Shown here one piece after another: positions 17,062-26,297 of a stretch of DNA of 64,000 nucleotides. Origin of the DNA: Sporomusa malonica (GTDB lineage Bacteria; Bacillota; Negativicutes; Sporomusales; Sporomusaceae); contig NZ_FWXI01000003.1 in NCBI RefSeq assembly GCF_900176355.1, positions 186,001 to 250,000 of the forward strand. Direction: 5' to 3'. How positions within the stretch are numbered: position 1 is the first letter of the stretch; each line of letters opens with the position of its first letter. The translations under genes and the position numbers were made by a program. The notes below the pieces were generated by a model, which worked only from the letters and a program-made list of their open reading frames with translations, had not been told where the DNA came from and did not search any database.

Positions 17062-17514
17062 TTACTTTTCAAATAATGCCAATAATTCTCCATAGCCTTC
17101 GTTCTCTAGATCTTCTCTGGGAATAAACCGCAATGCTGCGGAGTTGATGCAATAACGTAAGCCGCCAGGTTGTGGCCCGTCAGTAAATACATGCCCCAAA
17201 TGTGAATCTGCATCTGTGCTGCGCACTTCTGTACGTACCATGCCGTGGCTTGCATCCACTGATTGTTTTATTTTCTTTTCATCAACTGACTTTGTAAAAC
17301 TCGGCCAGCCGCAGCCAGAATCAAATTTATCTAATGAAGAAAATAGCGGTTCTCCTGACACAATATCAACATAAATGCCTTCACGTGTATTATCCCAATA
17401 TTCATTCCGAAAAGAAGGTTCAGTAGCATTTTCTTGAGTTACAGCAAATTGAAGCGAATTTAATCGTTTTTTTATCAGTTCTGTATTATTAAAATTACTC
17501 TTATTTTTGTCCAT
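17062..17514 (-). CDS. msrB: Peptide-methionine (R)-S-oxide reductase
   Basis: A 150-residue MsrB. It reduces the R epimer of methionine sulfoxide in oxidised proteins. Signatures are [18 protein letters not shown], the [11 protein letters not shown] block with the conserved histidines, and [11 protein letters not shown] containing the catalytic cysteine. The zinc-binding CxxC pairs of some MsrBs are absent, and a cysteine in SGCGW may act as resolving residue. The family usually has about 145 residues, so it is complete. A small winged-helix gene follows. Cytoplasmic oxidative-stress repair makes sense in a strict anaerobe. Confidence 0.95.
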   Translation of the reverse strand: MDKNKSNFNNTELIKKRLNSLQFAVTQENATEPSFRNEYWDNTREGIYVDIVSGEPLFSSLDKFDSGCGWPSFTKSVDEKKIKQSVDASHGMVRTEVRSTDADSHLGHVFTDGPQPGGLRYCINSAALRFIPREDLENEGYGELLALFEK

Positions 17515-17734
17515 ACTATCCCGCCCTTTTCCTGGTTAAATACCGGACTTGTTTTACTAATGCCCTTATATGGAGCCGTTATAATATATTTTCCATACTC
17601 TTACGAAAAATACTTTAATAGTTTCGTGTAAAAGTATAGGGGGTTCGAACCCCAACATACGTTCGCCCCATTTACTACGTCCATGCTAACATACAAACAC
17701 ACATTTGAAAATACCGCAAATCCGCACACCCTTA

Positions 17735-19123
17735 CTATTCCTGGGGTTTTTTCTCTATCACCGCTACTGACTCAACGTGAAACGTCTGCGGGAACATATC
17801 AACAGGCTGAATCTCCTGGGCAATATAACCCAGGCTGCTTAGAACTGCCAAATCACGGGCCAGTGACGCCGGGTTACAGGATACATAGACAATCCGCTTT
17901 GGCTCCATTCTTGCAAAAGTCTCTAGTACTTTTGGTTCACAGCCGGCGCGGGGTGGATCGACAACAATAACGTCAGGTCTGAGTCCTTGCTTATACAAAC
18001 GGGGCATAACGTCGACAGTATCGCCGACAATAAACTCAACATTAGCAACATTGTTGTTGATGGCGTTTTGGCGGGCGTCAAGGATGGCCGGTTCTACAAC
18101 CTCAATGCCATATACTTGAGCTGCTTTCCGTGCCAGGAACAAGGTAATGGTGCCTGTCCCGCAGTAAGCGTCGATGACTGTTTCAGCACCGTTTAATCCG
18201 GCATACTGTACGGCTTGATTATATAACACTTCGGCTTGAGTCGTGTTGACCTGGAAAAACGACCTGGCCGATATGGCAAAACTGAATTCGCCCAGCTTAT
18301 CGGTTATGGTGTCTCGTCCCCAGATAGTAACCGTTTTATTTCCCATAATAATATTGGTACGGACTGTATTGACATTTTGAACAATACTGACAAGATTCGG
18401 TATCTTGTTTTTCAACCGCTCGATGATCGTCTCACGCTGCGGCAGGCGGTCTGTCGCTGTTACTAATACTACCATGACTTCACCGGTAGCTGTGCCTACC
18501 CGTCCCAGGACATGTCGAATAATTCCCTGACCTGTATGCTCATCGTAGGTTTCAATACCTAATTCATCAATAACAGTTCTGACTTCCCTGACAATATCGT
18601 TATTAATTTGGTGCTGAATCAGGCAATTATCTGTATCTACAATGTCATGACTTCCCTGTGTGAAACATCCAACAACCACTTTACCGTTTTTATGTCCTAC
18701 AGGAAATTGCATTTTATTGCGGTAATACCAAGGGTTATCTGCGCCAAGAGTCGGATGAACTTTTACTTCCGGCAGTTTGCCAATGCGGGTAACGGCATCC
18801 ACAACCTGCTGACGCTTGGCGTTTAATTGCTCCTGATAGCTGAGATGCTGCAGTTGGCAGCCACCGCACTCATTATAAATACCGCATTCGGGAATAATTC
18901 TGTGAGGTGACGGCATTAAGACGTCTTTGAGTCGGCCAACGGCGTATGTTTTTTTGACTGTTGTAATAACTGCCGCTACCTTTTCCCCAGGCAAAGCCTG
19001 CGGTACAAATACTGTAAAATCTTGATAACGCCCTACGCCTTCGCCGCTATGGCCCAGGCCGGTAATATCGATATTATAGCTTTTGCCTTTTTCTACAGGG
19101 ACTGAGTATGCTTTATTTGCCAC
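17735..19123 (-). CDS. rlmD: 23S rRNA (uracil-5-)-methyltransferase, RlmD/RumA family
   Basis: A 462-residue class I SAM-dependent RNA methyltransferase. An N-terminal TRAM domain (about 10-70) is followed by an Fe-S cluster motif CGIYNECGGCQLQH, the SAM site VIDAYCGTGTITLFLA, VVDPPRAGC and the catalytic YVSCNPASLARDL. It methylates C5 of uridine in 23S rRNA; in Firmicutes one enzyme (RlmCD) may modify two positions. Start is GTG with AGGTGG upstream. It is preceded by the lon-like gene and separated from it by a terminator hairpin. Confidence 0.93.
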   Translation of the reverse strand: MANKAYSVPVEKGKSYNIDITGLGHSGEGVGRYQDFTVFVPQALPGEKVAAVITTVKKTYAVGRLKDVLMPSPHRIIPECGIYNECGGCQLQHLSYQEQLNAKRQQVVDAVTRIGKLPEVKVHPTLGADNPWYYRNKMQFPVGHKNGKVVVGCFTQGSHDIVDTDNCLIQHQINNDIVREVRTVIDELGIETYDEHTGQGIIRHVLGRVGTATGEVMVVLVTATDRLPQRETIIERLKNKIPNLVSIVQNVNTVRTNIIMGNKTVTIWGRDTITDKLGEFSFAISARSFFQVNTTQAEVLYNQAVQYAGLNGAETVIDAYCGTGTITLFLARKAAQVYGIEVVEPAILDARQNAINNNVANVEFIVGDTVDVMPRLYKQGLRPDVIVVDPPRAGCEPKVLETFARMEPKRIVYVSCNPASLARDLAVLSSLGYIAQEIQPVDMFPQTFHVESVAVIEKKPQE

Positions 19124-19164
19124 GAAATGCCACCTTTTCTTTAGAAAATCATAAAATATGTTAT

Positions 19165-19188
19165 AGAGGGCGGAGATCTCCGCCCTCT
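19165..19188 (-). terminator. Terminator hairpin after the Lon-like gene
   Basis: A perfect stem AGAGGGCGGA / TCCGCCCTCT around GATC lies between the Lon-like gene and the rRNA methyltransferase gene. The following T-tract is weak, so partial read-through is possible. Confidence 0.6.
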
Positions 19189-19201
19189 TTACTTAATCCT
19201 T

Positions 19202-19291
19202 CTTATCCTGTTGGAAAGGTTGACTTTCCGCCTGGATCAACATCGGTTTTCACTTTCGCTAACGCTCGGCGGAAGCCGTGTTTTCTTTATC
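19202..19291 (-). repeat. Dispersed ~90-bp 3'-end repeat (copy A)
   Basis: On the minus strand it starts GATAAAGAAAACACGGCTT and ends in a hairpin GGAAAG-TCAAC-CTTTCC before CAGGATAAG. Its first 30 or so bases encode the last nine residues and stop codon of the Lon-like protein. Copies B (50083-50178) and C (55183-55275) are also in sense orientation directly after a gene; in them the hairpin arms are AGAAAG and CTTTCT, a compensated change. Confidence 0.8.
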
Positions 19292-21688
19292 GTCTGAAGA
19301 CTTGCCCAGCTTAATCAAGGTATCGGTGTATTCTTTAAGTTTTTGGCTGACAAGAGCGTTTACTGTGCCAGATGGATAAGTGCCGTCTGGGTTTGGTACA
19401 CCGGCGGGGATGCCTGTTAGGATTTCAATGCCCTGGTCAATGGTTTCGACAGGATAGATGTGAAACTTTCCCTGCTCAACAGCCTCGATGACCTCGTCAT
19501 TTAGCGCCAGGTTGCTGACATTCTGGTGGGGAATCATTACGCCCTGGTTGCCTGTCAGTCCTTTTAGCTTGCAGACTGAGAAAAAGCCTTCGATTTTTTC
19601 TGTCGCGCCGCCGATAGGCTGAATTTCACCTTTTTGATTGACTGAGCCAGTAACGGCAATGTATTGTTTAATCGGCAAATCTGCCACACTTGACAAGATG
19701 GCGTATAGTTCAGTGCTTGATGCGCTGTCGCCGTCAACGCCGTCATAGAGCTGTTCAAAGGTCAGACTGGCAGTCAGTGTCAGCGGGTGTTTCTGGGCAT
19801 ATTTTTGACCCAGGTAACCGCTTAGGATGAGTACGCCTTTAGTATGACTGGTACCGCTGGTCTTGGTCTCGCGCTCAATATTGACAATACCGCTTTTACC
19901 GAGATAGGTATTGGCGGTGATACGCGAGGGCTTGCCGAACATGTATTCACCGACTGACAGTACTGCCAAGCCATTGACTTGGCCTACTTTCTCGCCATCA
20001 GTATCAATTAAGAGATGCCCTTCGGCAAACATTTCCTGCAAGTGATCTTCATATTTATTGGCACGATAGCGTTTTTCTTCTATGGCCTTTTTAATATGCT
20101 CTGCCGTGACTAGCTGGCTGTTGTCCATGGTAGCCCAGACATCGGCTTCACACAATATCTCAACAACATCATTAAACCGTGTAGTGAGTTTGGTTTGCGA
20201 ACCTGTCAGTCGTGAACTATATTCAACAACCCGGGCCACTGCCGCCTTGTCAAAATGCTTGAGTTTCTCCCGGTTGACTGTTGAGCTAATAAAGCCAGCC
20301 AGTTTTTGAATATTGATCAGATTGTTTTCCATGATAACATCAAAATCGGCATGAGCTTTGAACAATTTCCGGAAGTCCTCGTCATAATTGTATAAAAGCT
20401 GATAGATATATGGATTGCCAATCAATACGACTTTTACATTAATGGGAATGGGTTCCGGCTTTAATGAGGCCATGGCCAATACGCCGTATTGCTCCCCTAA
20501 ATTTTCAATTTGCAGCTTTTTCGTCTTCAGCACCCGTTTCAGTGCTTCCCAAGCACCAACATTAGCAAGTACATCACGGGCATTTAAAATCAGGTAGCCG
20601 CCATTCGCCTTGTGCAGGGCTCCTGGCTTGATCATTGTATAGTCAGTGCTAACAACACCCATACGGGTTTCGTATTCCGCCCGGCCCACCAGGTTGTAAT
20701 AGGTGGGGTTAATTTCAACAATGACAGGTGCGCCCTGGGTTTCCCGATGCTCTACTAAGAGATTGACATTGTATTTATCTTTGGCGTCTTGGGCAGGCCG
20801 TTTAAATATGGCCAAAGGATTATTGTCTTCTTCAGGCTGCGGCTTAAATTCGTTGACATTTTTTGATACATCTTGCTTGATGGCCTCCAGGTAATCGACA
20901 ACCGTTTTGTGTCCATCGTACTTGGCTTTAAGTTCATCAATCAAGTTTCCGGCAGCATACAGTCCGATTCTGATATCAAGCTGTTTTAAATCCTCGCGTG
21001 TTCCCCGTTCCAGCAGTTGAATACGGCGAACAACATCCATACCTTTTTCATGGACGGCAAACAAGTTTTTCTCAATGGCATCACGCTGTTCTTTTTCCAA
21101 TTTTTGAAAATCTTCAGGAGCTAATGCCTTCCCGTCGACCATCGGCAGACCAACAAAACCTGTTGAACTCCATTGTGGAGAAATCCCTTGTGATTCAGCG
21201 TATTGAGTAAACTCTTCCACCATCACTGACCGTTGTTCCTGGTATTGTTTTAGCAAGCTTTGCTTGGCCTGCTCATAGTCCTCACTGCTAAATACCTTAG
21301 GAATATTAGTTTTCAAGTCCTCAACAAGTTCTTTCATGTCTTGCTTAAACTCATGCCCCATCCCAGCAGGCAACGCTAAGGCAATGGGTTGTCCGGGGGT
21401 TTCTAAATTATTTACATAACACCAATCATAGGGGAGTTCCTGCTGGCTGGCCACTTTTTTTACAGCTGCTTCCGCATAGGTAATTTTACCAGTGCCCACT
21501 AAACCCGAAATAAAAATATTGTAACCCGGGTTTTTGGTGAACAGGCCAAATTCAACCGCTTTTACCGCCCGTTCCTGACCTATCATGACTTCGAGCGGCG
21601 GCACTGCTTCAGTTGTTGCAAAGTTAAACATGTTTTCATCACAGCTAAAGCGGAGTTTCTCGACCGGCAATTCCTGACTTATGGTCAT
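19259..21688 (-). CDS. Lon-family ATP-dependent protease (LonB/YcbZ-like)
   Basis: An 809-residue AAA+ serine protease. Walker A ISGLVGTGK is found near residue 62; the Lon peptidase domain occupies the last 220 residues with catalytic serine in GVDGDSASSTELY and lysine in IGGATEKIEG. The N-terminal LAN domain of classical LonA is absent and the large insertion in the ATPase resembles E. coli YcbZ-type proteins, which are soluble. It should degrade selected or damaged proteins in the cytoplasm. GGGAGG precedes the ATG. The last nine residues and the stop codon come from a dispersed repeat, so the natural C-terminus may have been replaced. Confidence 0.9.
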   Translation of the reverse strand: MTISQELPVEKLRFSCDENMFNFATTEAVPPLEVMIGQERAVKAVEFGLFTKNPGYNIFISGLVGTGKITYAEAAVKKVASQQELPYDWCYVNNLETPGQPIALALPAGMGHEFKQDMKELVEDLKTNIPKVFSSEDYEQAKQSLLKQYQEQRSVMVEEFTQYAESQGISPQWSSTGFVGLPMVDGKALAPEDFQKLEKEQRDAIEKNLFAVHEKGMDVVRRIQLLERGTREDLKQLDIRIGLYAAGNLIDELKAKYDGHKTVVDYLEAIKQDVSKNVNEFKPQPEEDNNPLAIFKRPAQDAKDKYNVNLLVEHRETQGAPVIVEINPTYYNLVGRAEYETRMGVVSTDYTMIKPGALHKANGGYLILNARDVLANVGAWEALKRVLKTKKLQIENLGEQYGVLAMASLKPEPIPINVKVVLIGNPYIYQLLYNYDEDFRKLFKAHADFDVIMENNLINIQKLAGFISSTVNREKLKHFDKAAVARVVEYSSRLTGSQTKLTTRFNDVVEILCEADVWATMDNSQLVTAEHIKKAIEEKRYRANKYEDHLQEMFAEGHLLIDTDGEKVGQVNGLAVLSVGEYMFGKPSRITANTYLGKSGIVNIERETKTSGTSHTKGVLILSGYLGQKYAQKHPLTLTASLTFEQLYDGVDGDSASSTELYAILSSVADLPIKQYIAVTGSVNQKGEIQPIGGATEKIEGFFSVCKLKGLTGNQGVMIPHQNVSNLALNDEVIEAVEQGKFHIYPVETIDQGIEILTGIPAGVPNPDGTYPSGTVNALVSQKLKEYTDTLIKLGKSSDDKENTASAER

Positions 21689-21709
21689 GAAGAGTCCTCC
21701 CTTTGGGTA

Positions 21710-21868
21710 CTATTTCTTAATTAACTCGGCCATACAGGATGTTGGAGTGCCGTTAGCACGGTGAATTGACACACATTTGCAGCACTGTGAGAAGTTGTCA
21801 CATTCCGTTTTAGGACATGGACAGTTTACATCAGGCTTAAGGCAGCTGGCTTCTTGCTGTTCACTCAT
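21710..21868 (-). CDS. Cysteine-rich miniprotein, DUF6485-like
   Basis: A 52-residue protein with eight cysteines (positions 9, 16, 18, 23, 29, 30, 32, 45) in the pattern CPCPKTECDNFSQCCKCV. This resembles small clostridial proteins annotated DUF6485, of unknown role. The cysteine spacing suggests binding of zinc or an Fe-S cluster. GGAGTG lies just upstream of the ATG. It is located 21 bp ahead of the Lon-like gene on the same strand and may be cotranscribed with it. Function unknown. Confidence 0.75.
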   Translation of the reverse strand: MSEQQEASCLKPDVNCPCPKTECDNFSQCCKCVSIHRANGTPTSCMAELIKK

Positions 21869-21938
21869 TTCTTCATCACTCCATCTACGTAGATTTAGTA
21901 CATAGATGTCTTTTCTACTGTCTGCCAGAAAAATCCTG

Positions 21939-22628
21939 CTACACGAGCGGCACGCCCAGGTACATCATTACAATTTTACTGGTGTTAATGAAAGAATGGG
22001 CAGTAATTGAAGTAATGAGCGAACCGGTCCAAAAATACAGCAGGGCAAAACCGATGCCAACAATAATCATCTCTGCCAGCCAGTAGGCGTTAAAATGAAA
22101 TAGAGCAAAAATTGCGGCGCTGACTAAAGCTCCGCCCCATAGCCCCCACTTGTCTTTAAGCGGTAGAAATGTAAACATCCTGTACAGTACTTCCTCAGTA
22201 ACCGGTGCGGCAATACCGGCCAAAAATAACGGGATAATGAGCTCTTGCCAGGACAACGCCGCCTGTACTTGCGTGACGATCGGATGCTGTGTTGGTGATA
22301 CTAAAAGTACGGTGGTATACAGGCGCTCACTGTATAGGCTGACAAATAATAACGCGACTCCGCCTGCCAGACCTTTCAAGACATTTTTTCCCCAGTTGTT
22401 TAGCGAAAACCCTAACTGTGCAAAGTCACCCCTGGTGCTCTGGATTTTCCACAATACCAAGGCTAATACAATCAGGCGATCAGTCAATTCAATAATAAAC
22501 GGGCTGGCATCGAAGAAAAGCGGATACAGCAGCCGTACAACGAGTATTCCGGCAGCCAGACGTAAAATATGAACAGAGAGGACGGCTCGTAAGTCCCAGG
22601 TCGCTTTTAGCATACTTAATAACCTCAT
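21939..22628 (-). CDS. CPBP-family intramembrane metalloprotease
   Basis: A 229-residue membrane protein with six or seven hydrophobic helices and the Abi/CPBP motifs EEVLYR (motif 1), SAAIFALFHFNAYWL (motif 2) and a late SFINTS (motif 3). Related proteins include CAAX prenyl protease Rce1 and bacteriocin self-immunity factors; most bacterial members have no known substrate. A start at the ATG five codons later, behind GAGG, is also possible. It follows gatB after a terminator and has its own transcription unit. Confidence 0.85.
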   Translation of the reverse strand: MRLLSMLKATWDLRAVLSVHILRLAAGILVVRLLYPLFFDASPFIIELTDRLIVLALVLWKIQSTRGDFAQLGFSLNNWGKNVLKGLAGGVALLFVSLYSERLYTTVLLVSPTQHPIVTQVQAALSWQELIIPLFLAGIAAPVTEEVLYRMFTFLPLKDKWGLWGGALVSAAIFALFHFNAYWLAEMIIVGIGFALLYFWTGSLITSITAHSFINTSKIVMMYLGVPLV

Positions 22629-22693
22629 TTTTTTGGCGTATCAATACCATTATGTGCGGTCATATAGGCTTTAATTCAAGAAAACTTTTCCGT

Positions 22694-22731
22694 AAAAAAA
22701 GAAGCAGCCCGAATTTTATCGGCTGCTTCTT
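22694..22731 (-). terminator. Terminator of the gatCAB operon
   Basis: On the minus strand the stem GAAGCAGCC / GGCTGCTTC is followed directly by a run of seven T. It lies 15 bp after the gatB stop codon. Confidence 0.88.
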
Positions 22732-22745
22732 TGGATACCCTTATA

Positions 22746-24188
22746 TTAAACTAAGGCCAGTCGCTCTTTTAACAGTTTGTTGACAAGTTCAGGATTTGCC
22801 CGGCCCTTGCTTTGCTTCATAACCTGGCCGACCAGGAAGCCAATGGCTTTTTCCTTGCCTGCCTTAAAATCAGCTACAGACTGCGGACTGGCGGCAATCA
22901 CGCCGTCTACGATGGCAACAATTGCGCCTTCGTCACTGATTTGGACAAGACCCTGTTCTTTTACAATGGTCTGGGCATCTTTGCCACTATCCCACATGCC
23001 TTCAAATACTGTTTTGGCAATCTTGCCAGAAATAGTACCTTTAGCAATAAGCTCAATCAACCCGGCCAATTGGGCAGGGGCTACAGGGCACTCTTCTACC
23101 GATTTACCGGCAGCATTAAGGTGTTTGGATACATCGCCCATCAGCCAGTTTGCTGCCACTTTGGCATCCGCTCCGGCCTTCACTATAGCGTCATAATAGT
23201 CGGCCATGGCGCGGCTGACAGTAATAGTCTCAGCATCATAGGCGGACAGACCATGGTCTGCCATCAACCTGGCTTTGCGGGCATCAGGCAATTCGGGCAA
23301 GCTGGCCCGGATACTTTCGACTGTGGCTGGATCAACAACAATGGGGACAAGCTCAGGTTCAGGGAAATAGCGGTAATCATGGGCCTGTTCTTTGTTACGC
23401 ATTGACAGCGTTACACCCTTGTTTTCATCCCATGAACGTGTTTCCTGAATGACGCGGCCGCCTTCTTCCAGCACTTCGGTCTGGCGTTCTACCTCATATT
23501 CAAGACCACGCTGCACCGAACGGAAGGAGTTGAGGTTTTTCAGTTCGGCTTTGGTGCCAAATGGCTCAGTCCCAACAGGCCGGAGTGAAACGTTAGCGTC
23601 GCAGCGCAGGCTGCCTTCTTCCATTTTGCAGTCAGAAACATCAATATATTGAAGAATGGCTTTGACTTTTTCCAGATAGGCCTTAGCCTCTTCCGGTGAC
23701 CGCAGGTCAGGTTCTGACACAATTTCGATGAGCGGCACACCGGTCCGGTTGTAGTCTACTAAGGCATATTCGCTATTACTGATGGTGCCTGAGTGTACCA
23801 GCTTACCGGCATCTTCTTCCATATGTACACGGGTAATACCAATACGTTTGGTCTCACCATTGACTTCAATGTCCAGATAGCCGTTGACTGCAATCGGCAG
23901 GTCGTATTGCGAGGTTTGATAGTTCTTGGGCAGGTCAGGGTAGTAGTAGTTTTTGCGATCGAATTTGCTAAACGGCAGGATCTGGCAGTTAAGCGCCAAG
24001 CCTGCCCTGACGGCAAACTCTACGACCTTTTCATTGATAACAGGCAACACACCAGGAAGACCCAAACATACGGGACACACGTTGGTATTTTGTTCTGAGC
24101 CGAATTTAGTACTGCAGCCGCAGAATATTTTAGACTCGGTTTTAAGTTCTGAATGGACTTCAAGTCCAATGACTGTTTCATATTTCAT
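22746..24188 (-). CDS. gatB: Aspartyl/glutamyl-tRNA amidotransferase subunit B
   Basis: A 480-residue GatB, beginning [15 protein letters not shown]. It binds the misacylated tRNA and carries the kinase-like site that activates Glu or Asp for transamidation. Zinc-site cysteines appear in FCGCSTKFG and CPVCLGLPG, and the C-terminal YqeY-like tail ends in [12 protein letters not shown]. The open frame extends 46 codons further upstream into gatA, but the ATG at 24188 is preceded by GGGGGAGG and matches the family N-terminus, so the shorter form is correct. It sits 4 bp after gatA. Confidence 0.97.
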   Translation of the reverse strand: MKYETVIGLEVHSELKTESKIFCGCSTKFGSEQNTNVCPVCLGLPGVLPVINEKVVEFAVRAGLALNCQILPFSKFDRKNYYYPDLPKNYQTSQYDLPIAVNGYLDIEVNGETKRIGITRVHMEEDAGKLVHSGTISNSEYALVDYNRTGVPLIEIVSEPDLRSPEEAKAYLEKVKAILQYIDVSDCKMEEGSLRCDANVSLRPVGTEPFGTKAELKNLNSFRSVQRGLEYEVERQTEVLEEGGRVIQETRSWDENKGVTLSMRNKEQAHDYRYFPEPELVPIVVDPATVESIRASLPELPDARKARLMADHGLSAYDAETITVSRAMADYYDAIVKAGADAKVAANWLMGDVSKHLNAAGKSVEECPVAPAQLAGLIELIAKGTISGKIAKTVFEGMWDSGKDAQTIVKEQGLVQISDEGAIVAIVDGVIAASPQSVADFKAGKEKAIGFLVGQVMKQSKGRANPELVNKLLKERLALV

Positions 24189-24192
24189 GGCC

Positions 24193-25653
24193 TTAAACCT
24201 CCCCCAGCGGCGCAAAACGCGTATGATAATCATTAGCCTGCTCGAAGGCATAAGCCGCCTGAATAATAGTAGCTTCAGCCAGCGGCTTGCCGATAATCTG
24301 CATACCGACAGGCAGTCCCTGGACAAAGCCGCATGGTATGGATATGCCAGGCAGGCCGGCCAGGTTAATTGGGATGGTATAGATATCCTGCAGGTACATA
24401 GCTAACGGATCGCTAAGCTCACCGATTTTGAATGCAGTGGTCGGCGCTGTTGGCGTAAGAAGCACATCTACTTCGGTAAAAGCTGTGTCAAAGTCTTGTT
24501 TTACTAAGGTGCGCGCTTGCAGCGCTTTAAGATAATAAGCATCATAGTAACCAGAGCTTAGGGCATAGGTGCCAAGCATAATGCGACGTTTAACCTCAGG
24601 GCCGAAGCCTTCACTCCTGGACTTTTTATACATATCAATGATATCATTGCCTGCTGCACGATGGCCGAAACCTACGCCATCATATCTGGCCAGGTTGGAG
24701 CTAGCCTCAGCCGGAGCAATCAGGTAATAAGCAGGCAAAGCGTACTCGGTGTGTGGCAGGGATACTTCCTTAACCTCAGCCCCCATGGCAATAAGCTGAT
24801 CAACCGCCTTGCGGATAGTTGCAGCAACCTCGGGCTGAATACCTGTACCAAAATACTCTTTCGGCAGACCAATCTTGAGGCCTTTAACATCGTTGACAAG
24901 CGCTTGGGTATAGTCAGGGGCCTCCACATTAATGGATGTCGAATCTTTAGCATCATGTCCGGCGATGGCATTGAGCAGCAGCGCGCTGTCAGTAACGTCC
25001 CTGGTAATAGGGCCAATTTGGTCAAGCGACGAAGCATAAGCCACCAGGCCGTAACGGGATACGCGGCCATAGGTTGGTTTTAGGCCAACATTGCCGCAAT
25101 AGGCTGCTGGCTGACGGATAGAACCGCCGGTATCTGAGCCAAGCGCCCAAATAGCTTGTCCGGCTGCCACTGCTGCCGCTGAGCCGCCGCTTGAACCGCC
25201 AGGAACCCTGTCAGTATCCCAAGGGTTGTGAGTTGGAAAAAAGCCTGAGTTCTCAGTAGAACCGCCCATGGCAAATTCGTCACAGTTAGCCTTACCTGTC
25301 AAGACAGCATCCTGGGCTGCCAGCATTTCAACAACAGTTGCATCATAAGGCGGGACAAAATTGGCAAGAATTTTGGAAGCACAAGTAGTCTTTGTCCCTT
25401 TGGTACAAATATTGTCCTTAAGCGCGCCAGGAATACCGGCTAATGGTGCGATTTGCTCGCCACGCCCGATTTTGGCGTCAACAGCGGCTGCCTGAGAAAG
25501 AGCTTGTTCTCTGGTCTCAGTTATGTAAGAACGTATTTTAGGTTCGACAGCGTCTGTGCGGGCAAATACGGATTTTGCCAGTTCAACTGCCGATATCTCT
25601 TTTTTTACCAACATGTCATGCAGGGCATGTACGGTGTGTTTGAATAATTCCAT
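24193..25653 (-). CDS. gatA: Aspartyl/glutamyl-tRNA amidotransferase subunit A
   Basis: A 486-residue amidase-signature protein that releases ammonia from glutamine for GatB. The Ser-cisSer-Lys triad is visible: lysine in [11 protein letters not shown], and serines in [15 protein letters not shown] and [13 protein letters not shown]. Length is standard. It is the middle gene of gatC-gatA-gatB, which most bacteria without GlnRS/AsnRS need to make Gln-tRNA or Asn-tRNA. GGAGG precedes the ATG. Confidence 0.97.
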   Translation of the reverse strand: MELFKHTVHALHDMLVKKEISAVELAKSVFARTDAVEPKIRSYITETREQALSQAAAVDAKIGRGEQIAPLAGIPGALKDNICTKGTKTTCASKILANFVPPYDATVVEMLAAQDAVLTGKANCDEFAMGGSTENSGFFPTHNPWDTDRVPGGSSGGSAAAVAAGQAIWALGSDTGGSIRQPAAYCGNVGLKPTYGRVSRYGLVAYASSLDQIGPITRDVTDSALLLNAIAGHDAKDSTSINVEAPDYTQALVNDVKGLKIGLPKEYFGTGIQPEVAATIRKAVDQLIAMGAEVKEVSLPHTEYALPAYYLIAPAEASSNLARYDGVGFGHRAAGNDIIDMYKKSRSEGFGPEVKRRIMLGTYALSSGYYDAYYLKALQARTLVKQDFDTAFTEVDVLLTPTAPTTAFKIGELSDPLAMYLQDIYTIPINLAGLPGISIPCGFVQGLPVGMQIIGKPLAEATIIQAAYAFEQANDYHTRFAPLGEV

Positions 25654-25672
25654 CTCTTAACCTCCAGTCCTC

Positions 25673-25963
25673 TTAGCCTTCCATAATCTTCGGAACCTTG
25701 AAATAGCCGTCCTCAGCTTCTGGCGCATTTGACAAAGCCAGTTCTTGTGGCAGCGAAGGCTTGACTACGTCAGGCCGCATAACATTCTTAAGCGGTAGAA
25801 CGTGGGCTGTCGGCTCCACACCCTCGGTATCAAGTTTATTAAGGACATCAGCATATTCTAAAATCGCATTAAGTTGACCTGCGTAGGCGTCCAGCTCCTC
25901 AGGGGTCATCTCCAACCGGGATAAGAGGGCTACGTTTTCAACATCTTGGCGGGATATCTTCAT
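25673..25963 (-). CDS. gatC: Aspartyl/glutamyl-tRNA amidotransferase subunit C
   Basis: A 96-residue GatC, the stabilising subunit that wraps around GatA. Typical features are VENVALLSRLEMTPEE at the N-terminus, YADVLNKLDTEGVEPTAH in the middle and GYFKVPKIME at the end. AAGGAAGG precedes the ATG. Only 57 bp separate it from the upstream LigA fragment, suggesting it was once cotranscribed with ligA. Confidence 0.95.
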   Translation of the reverse strand: MKISRQDVENVALLSRLEMTPEELDAYAGQLNAILEYADVLNKLDTEGVEPTAHVLPLKNVMRPDVVKPSLPQELALSNAPEAEDGYFKVPKIMEG

Positions 25964-26020
25964 CTTATTATCACCTTCCTAAAAGCAAAATGTGCCAATA
26001 TTTTCATAAAGGATATTATA

Positions 26021-26146
26021 TCATGCCTGTGGCTTTTGCACCAGCGTCCTGAACTGTTCTTCATCCAAGACTGTAATGCCAAGCTCATTTGCTTTATCCA
26101 GTTTGCTGCCAGCTTCAGCACCAGCAATTGTTAAAATGACTTTTGC
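26021..26146 (-). pseudogene. ligA: Remnant of the LigA C-terminal BRCT domain
   Basis: Forty-one codons and a stop read AKVILTIAGAEAGSKLDKA, then ELGITVLDEEQFRTLV. This matches the end of a NAD-dependent DNA ligase BRCT domain; the intact LigA at 40740 ends with [20 protein letters not shown] and [10 protein letters not shown]. An in-frame TAG precedes the fragment. It lies just before gatC, the place where the ligA 3' end would be in an uninterrupted pcrA-ligA-gatC operon. It differs in sequence from the present ligA end, so it is not a recent copy of it. Confidence 0.8.
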
Positions 26147-26297
26147 CTAAATACTTCAAGCCACTAATTTTGCAGTTTTTTGGCTAAAGTACATTATATC
26201 ACATTTATACAGCTTTTTAAAATTAGGTACGCACTCGGATTTTCTTTTTCCGCTTTCAAATGGGTACAACATTGCATATTGATAGCTTAATTGGCTA

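Noticed and set aside
17639..17653. GGGGGTTCGAACCCC looks like a tRNA T-arm.
   Set aside because: No acceptor, D or anticodon arm can be built around it; probably chance or a tiny relic.
24189..24326. N-terminal extension of GatB by 46 residues.
   Set aside because: The extension overlaps gatA, is arginine-rich and unlike the family, and the internal ATG has a strong ribosome site.
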